From Clostridiales bacterium (GTDB taxonomy: Bacteria > Bacillota > Clostridia > Christensenellales > Aristaeellaceae): DNA of 45,848 bases. The stretch covers positions 1 through 45,848 of the forward strand of contig SVGT01000014.1 of assembly GCA_015056175.1 (NCBI GenBank), given 5' to 3'. The notes beneath the pieces are model-generated. The model was not told the DNA's origin and made no database searches. It saw nothing but the letters and a program-made list of their open reading frames with translations. The translations under genes and the position numbers were made by a program. Below are positions 42,589 to 45,848 of this stretch, piece by piece. The first letter of the stretch is position 1; each line of letters starts with the position of its first letter.

Positions 42589-44214
42589 TTATTTGCCGGA
42601 TTCCACAAAGCGGATGCGCTGAGCCTGGATCACTTCCATGTATTCCTTGATGCCCAGCTGTTCCATCTCGCCGCGATACTTGTCCATATCGTCCAGAGAT
42701 TTGCGGCCCAGGATCAGGTCGACCAGCAGCTCGGAAGCATAGGTGTTCAGCTGCTCGGTGATATCATCCAGAACTTCCTTCTCCTCATCGGATGCGATGG
42801 CCAGTTCTTCGAAAGTGGGCTCGTACCAGCATTTTGCCAGATATTCGCTGCGATAGCGATCCAGGAATTCGTACTTAGGCACAGCCTTGGCGTCAAGACC
42901 CGCAGGCACTGCTTCCTTGTACATGGAGAAGGTACGCATGGAGGGCAGCGCATTGGGCGTCAAACCGGCGTCATTGGTGCCGTACACAACGTAAGGATCA
43001 TAGTTCTCGGGCCACGGAATGGGTACCACAACGCCCTTTTCATCCAGCTCATAACCGATGCCTTCCAGGCCCCAGTAGTTCAACAGGGAATGCTCCTGGG
43101 TATACAGGTACTTGAACAGATCCACAACCGCCTGAGGATCCTTGCAGGCCTTGGTGACCACATACTTGCAATAGGTGCCGCTGGTCAGGTCGCCCTGGGT
43201 GCTGAAGCCATCCGCACCGGCGTCCGCATCCAGGAAGAAGGGCACATACAGCGCATTTTCGTCGGCGATCAGCTTTTCCAGGCCTTCCCAATGGGCATAG
43301 CCAAAGGTAACAGCCGCCTTGTTTTCGGTCAGGATTTCGTTATCCAGCACAGAGGTGCCCAGCACGCCGCTGTCAATGTAGCCTTCGTTGTACATCTTCT
43401 GCATATAGGTGATGTAATCATCGAAGTTTTCATGATAGAAGTTGGAGAACACCACATTGTCCTCGCCGTAGCCGGCCAGGGTGCGCATGGACAGGCCAAA
43501 GGCCTTGGCCACGCCGTTCTGGAAGCTGTCAAAGGGAAGGTTCAGCACTTCGTCCTTCACGCCGTTGCCGTTGACGTCCACTTCCTGGAACTTCACCATG
43601 ATGTTGTACAGCTCTTCGGGAGTGTAGAAATCTTTCCATTCGATACCGGCCTTGTCCAGCCAGTCCTTACGGATCATGGTGGTGCGGGCATTTTCCTGAG
43701 GCAGCACATTGCCCGTTTCGGGATCGATGTAGGTAATGTTGTTCAGGTAGGAGAACCAGTACATTTTGCCGTCAGGAGCGGTATTGGCGCCCACGGCACC
43801 GGGGCAATACTTGTTGTAGAAGTCCAGGATATGGTTTTCGGGGTCATACTCCGCCAGGAGATCGCTGACAGGCAGGATCATGCCGTTTTCAGCCCAGGAC
43901 ATGGCGTCAAACTCCCACCAGCCGGAACCGATCACATCAGGCAGATCAACGCCGGCAGCGATGCGGCTGCTCACCACATCGGAGAAGGAGGAATCATCCA
44001 CCCCTTCGATTTCGATCTTCAGACCCAGCTCGGCAATCACTTTATCAAAGTACTTGCCAGCCTCATAATCGGCATATTCCGCAGTCAGATAGGGCTCAGT
44101 CTGAGCGCCCGCCAGAATGGTCACCGTACGCAGTTCCTTTTCTTCGGCCAACGCGCCGGAGAACATAGGAACGATCATCACCGCGCACAGCAGCAATGCC
44201 AGAAATTTCTTCAC
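42589..44214 (-). CDS. Extracellular solute-binding protein of a carbohydrate ABC importer
   Basis: The product is 541 residues (family 1, LipO-like). The signal peptide is basic KK, hydrophobic FLALLLCAVMIVPMF, with likely cleavage after GALA (residue 23). The Cys at 10 is inside the hydrophobic core and is not a lipobox, so it appears to be a secreted rather than lipid-anchored protein, which is odd for a Gram-positive binding protein. The mature part has the expected two-lobed features, including FYTPEELYNIMVKFQEVD and GYIDSGVLGTSVLDNE. The start is GTG at 44212-44214 with GGGAGG 8 bases upstream. It lies 80 bases after the LplC-like permease, across a hairpin. Ligand unknown; probably an oligosaccharide. 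Confidence 0.9.
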   Translation of the reverse strand: MKKFLALLLCAVMIVPMFSGALAEEKELRTVTILAGAQTEPYLTAEYADYEAGKYFDKVIAELGLKIEIEGVDDSSFSDVVSSRIAAGVDLPDVIGSGWWEFDAMSWAENGMILPVSDLLAEYDPENHILDFYNKYCPGAVGANTAPDGKMYWFSYLNNITYIDPETGNVLPQENARTTMIRKDWLDKAGIEWKDFYTPEELYNIMVKFQEVDVNGNGVKDEVLNLPFDSFQNGVAKAFGLSMRTLAGYGEDNVVFSNFYHENFDDYITYMQKMYNEGYIDSGVLGTSVLDNEILTENKAAVTFGYAHWEGLEKLIADENALYVPFFLDADAGADGFSTQGDLTSGTYCKYVVTKACKDPQAVVDLFKYLYTQEHSLLNYWGLEGIGYELDEKGVVVPIPWPENYDPYVVYGTNDAGLTPNALPSMRTFSMYKEAVPAGLDAKAVPKYEFLDRYRSEYLAKCWYEPTFEELAIASDEEKEVLDDITEQLNTYASELLVDLILGRKSLDDMDKYRGEMEQLGIKEYMEVIQAQRIRFVESGK

Positions 44215-44250
44215 TATGAACGCCTCCCTTTTAGTTGTTGAACGCACCTC

Positions 44251-44278
44251 TATACACAAGCCGGCCGGACTTTGTATA
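44251..44278 (-). other. Stem-loop between the permease and solute-binding protein genes
   Basis: TATACA/TGTATA and AAGTC/GGCTT form an 11-pair hairpin with one bulged base and a 5-base loop, about 35 bases before the binding-protein start. There is no U-tract, so it is a likely processing or stabilising element. Confidence 0.55.
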
Positions 44279-44294
44279 TTCTACGGGAACAGGA

Positions 44295-45194
44295 TTAACC
44301 TTTCAGAGACCCAAGCATAACACCTTTGGTAAAATGCTTCTGGAACATCGGATACACCATCAGGATGGGCAGGGTAACGATCACGATGACCGTGTACTTG
44401 ATCTGCCTGGCGCTCAGCATGCGTTCCATATACATTTTCAGTTTTTCTTCCGAATAATTGACCCCCAGATCCGCCATGGACGAAGCGTTGAGGATGGACC
44501 GGAGATACACCTGCGCAGGCTGAATTTCCTGACGGGTCGTGTAGAGTACGGCGCTGAACCAGCTGTTCCAGATGCCCACGATGGTGTAGATGGTAATCAC
44601 AGCCAGCACCGGCTTTGCAAGCGGCAGATAGATTTTCCACAGCGCCTGCATGTTGGTGGCGCCATCAATGAACGCCGCCTCGCTCAGTTCATTGGGGATG
44701 GAAGCCAAATATGTGCGGCACAGGATGATGTTCCAGATGCTGTAGCAGCCCGGCACGATCAGCGCCAGCGGGGAATTGTACCAGCCCAGCTTGGTGATCA
44801 GGATAAAGGACGGAATCATGCCGCCGCCAAAGTACATGGGGATGATCAGAAACAGGCTGAGCAGCTTACGGCCCTTCAGATTGCTTCTGGTCAGCGGATA
44901 TGCAACGGAAACAGTTGTGATCAGCATCAGGATCACGCCGATGATCACATACAGGACCGAGTTAAGAAGAGAGCGCCAGAAGCGCTCGTTTCCAAGCACG
45001 ATATCATAGGCATCCAGCGTAAAGCCCACAGGCAAAAAGGTCACGCTGCCGCTGGAAGCTGCCACCGGATCACTGAAGGACATGATCAGCACATACCACA
45101 TGGGATAGATCGTGATAAAGCACACCAGCACAGCCAGCAATGTGACGACTGTATCAAACGTGGTCCAGCGGTTCAGGGAACTTTTTCTGCGCAT
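44295..45194 (-). CDS. Carbohydrate ABC transporter permease, LplC-like
   Basis: The product is 299 residues with six hydrophobic segments. The cytoplasmic EAA loop reads EAAFIDGATNMQALWKIYLP (around residue 180-200), the docking site for the ATPase. The N terminus (YPMWYVLIMSFSDP) and C terminus (MYPMFQKHFTKGVMLGSLKG) are characteristic of LplC/YtcP-type CUT1 permeases. The ATG at 45192-45194 has GGAGG upstream, 28 bases after the partner permease. No ATPase gene is in the window; these importers commonly share an MsmX-type ATPase encoded elsewhere. Confidence 0.93.
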   Translation of the reverse strand: MRRKSSLNRWTTFDTVVTLLAVLVCFITIYPMWYVLIMSFSDPVAASSGSVTFLPVGFTLDAYDIVLGNERFWRSLLNSVLYVIIGVILMLITTVSVAYPLTRSNLKGRKLLSLFLIIPMYFGGGMIPSFILITKLGWYNSPLALIVPGCYSIWNIILCRTYLASIPNELSEAAFIDGATNMQALWKIYLPLAKPVLAVITIYTIVGIWNSWFSAVLYTTRQEIQPAQVYLRSILNASSMADLGVNYSEEKLKMYMERMLSARQIKYTVIVIVTLPILMVYPMFQKHFTKGVMLGSLKG

Positions 45195-45222
45195 ACAGAG
45201 CCCTCCTTCCCAAACGTCTTTC

Positions 45223-45848
45223 TTACCAAAGCGAAAAATCCGTAAGCTTGCGGGACGTCAGGTTTGCCGCAAATACCAGGATAAAGCTGAGTACGCTCAT
45301 CAGCAGGCCTGCTGCCGTGCCGTAGCTGTACTTGCCGCTGAACAGCGTTTCGCGGTAGATATAGGTGCCAATCACGTCCGCAGTGGAATACACGGCAGAG
45401 TTGTACATCAGCAGGATCATATCCGTACCGGAAGACAGAAGGCTGCCCACAGCCAGGATCAATTGGATCATAATCAGCGGCAGCATACTGGGCAATGTGA
45501 TATACCAGATTTTTTTCAGCCGCCCGGCGCCGTCCACGTCTGCCGATTCATACAGCGCAGGGTCTATGGCTGTGATGGTGGACAGATACAGGATGCTGTT
45601 CCAGCCAAAGCTCTTCCACACGCCTGTGATGGTATAAACCCAGGGAAATACCTCCGGATCAGCATTCAGCGAGCGGGCATTGCCGCCAAATGCATTGATC
45701 AATTGGGTAATGATACCGTCGTTGGCGATGAAGGACAGCACCATACCGGCAACGACTACGGACGAAATAAAGTACGGCATATAGCTGACGGTCTGCGTAA
45801 ACTTGCGGAATCTGGCATTGCGGATCTCGTTGACAATCAACGCAAACA
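45223..45848 (-). CDS. Carbohydrate ABC transporter permease, LplB-like; N terminus outside window
   Basis: About 208 residues of the C-terminal part are visible. FALIVNEIRNARFRKFTQTV leads into SYMPYFISSVVVAGM, a hallmark of LplB/YteP-type permeases, followed by YESADVDGAGRLKKIWYITL, the EAA docking loop, and the terminal NLTSRKLTDFSLW. The reading frame is open to the window edge, so the real start lies beyond 45848. It forms a heterodimeric channel with the LplC-like permease. Confidence 0.92.
   Translation of the reverse strand, partial: FALIVNEIRNARFRKFTQTVSYMPYFISSVVVAGMVLSFIANDGIITQLINAFGGNARSLNADPEVFPWVYTITGVWKSFGWNSILYLSTITAIDPALYESADVDGAGRLKKIWYITLPSMLPLIMIQLILAVGSLLSSGTDMILLMYNSAVYSTADVIGTYIYRETLFSGKYSYGTAAGLLMSVLSFILVFAANLTSRKLTDFSLW

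Noticed and set aside
42589-44214. Lipoprotein call for the solute-binding protein
   Set aside because: The only early Cys (residue 10) is within the hydrophobic core with no lipobox; an AxA-type site at residue 23 fits better.

Overview
The window reads as a chromosomal segment of a Gram-positive, Clostridia-like Firmicute, possibly one of the uncultured gut or rumen lineages near Christensenellales. The reasons are Bacillus/Clostridium gene order (yicC-gmk-rpoZ-coaBC-priA-def-fmt-rsmB-rlmN-stp-pknB-rsgA-rpe facing rpmB, and plsX-acpP-rnc-smc-ftsY), strong AGGAGG ribosome sites, consensus sigma-A promoters, a PASTA kinase, and LplB/LplC-type sugar permeases with an AraC sensor. The DNA looks moderately GC-rich by eye. 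The lineage is inferred from layout only. Most genes lie on the minus strand. I see no tRNA, rRNA, CRISPR, insertion sequence or prophage.

Layout. 1-739: the N-terminal part of ATP-dependent PEP carboxykinase, cut by the window edge in its P-loop. 930-7443: plsX-acpP-rnc-smc-ftsY (transcribed right to left), joining phospholipid synthesis, RNA processing, chromosome condensation and SRP targeting. 7567-9956: two single-gene units, a Gfo/Idh/MocA oxidoreductase and a GT4-type glycosyltransferase. 10093-11920: a three-gene unit of unknown role (secreted protein, zinc-ribbon protein, AAA+ ATPase). It is divergent from a plus-strand unit at 12083-14810 (large membrane GT-C-like protein, 86-residue unknown, GtrA flippase-like protein), followed by a purine phosphoribosyltransferase-like gene and rpmB.

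16189-31621: a 15-gene housekeeping superoperon on the minus strand: yicC, gmk, rpoZ, coaBC, priA, def, fmt, rsmB, rlmN, stp, pknB, rsgA, rpe, ksgA, hisS. Many junctions are 4-8 base start/stop overlaps, so translation is probably coupled. It covers RNA quality control, GTP supply, CoA synthesis, replication restart, N-formyl-Met handling, rRNA modification, ribosome assembly and Ser/Thr signalling. It meets rpmB head-on across a spacer with two terminators and a terminator-derived tandem repeat.

31730-45848 is accessory metabolism: a corrinoid protein and its ATP-dependent reductive activator, with no methyltransferase nearby; a two-gene operon (TIM-barrel protein plus DUF4127 protein) whose promoter carries an operator-like palindrome; two tandem S9 peptidase paralogues; and a sugar ABC importer without its ATPase (LplB-like, LplC-like, solute-binding protein) followed by a membrane-anchored AraC regulator. 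The clearest unusual points are a 14-unit hexapeptide repeat at the N terminus of RsmB, the terminator-derived repeats after rpmB, hairpins flanking the solute-binding-protein cistron, and an intrinsic terminator inside the corrinoid/activator unit. I did not find a clear novel defence or mobile system.
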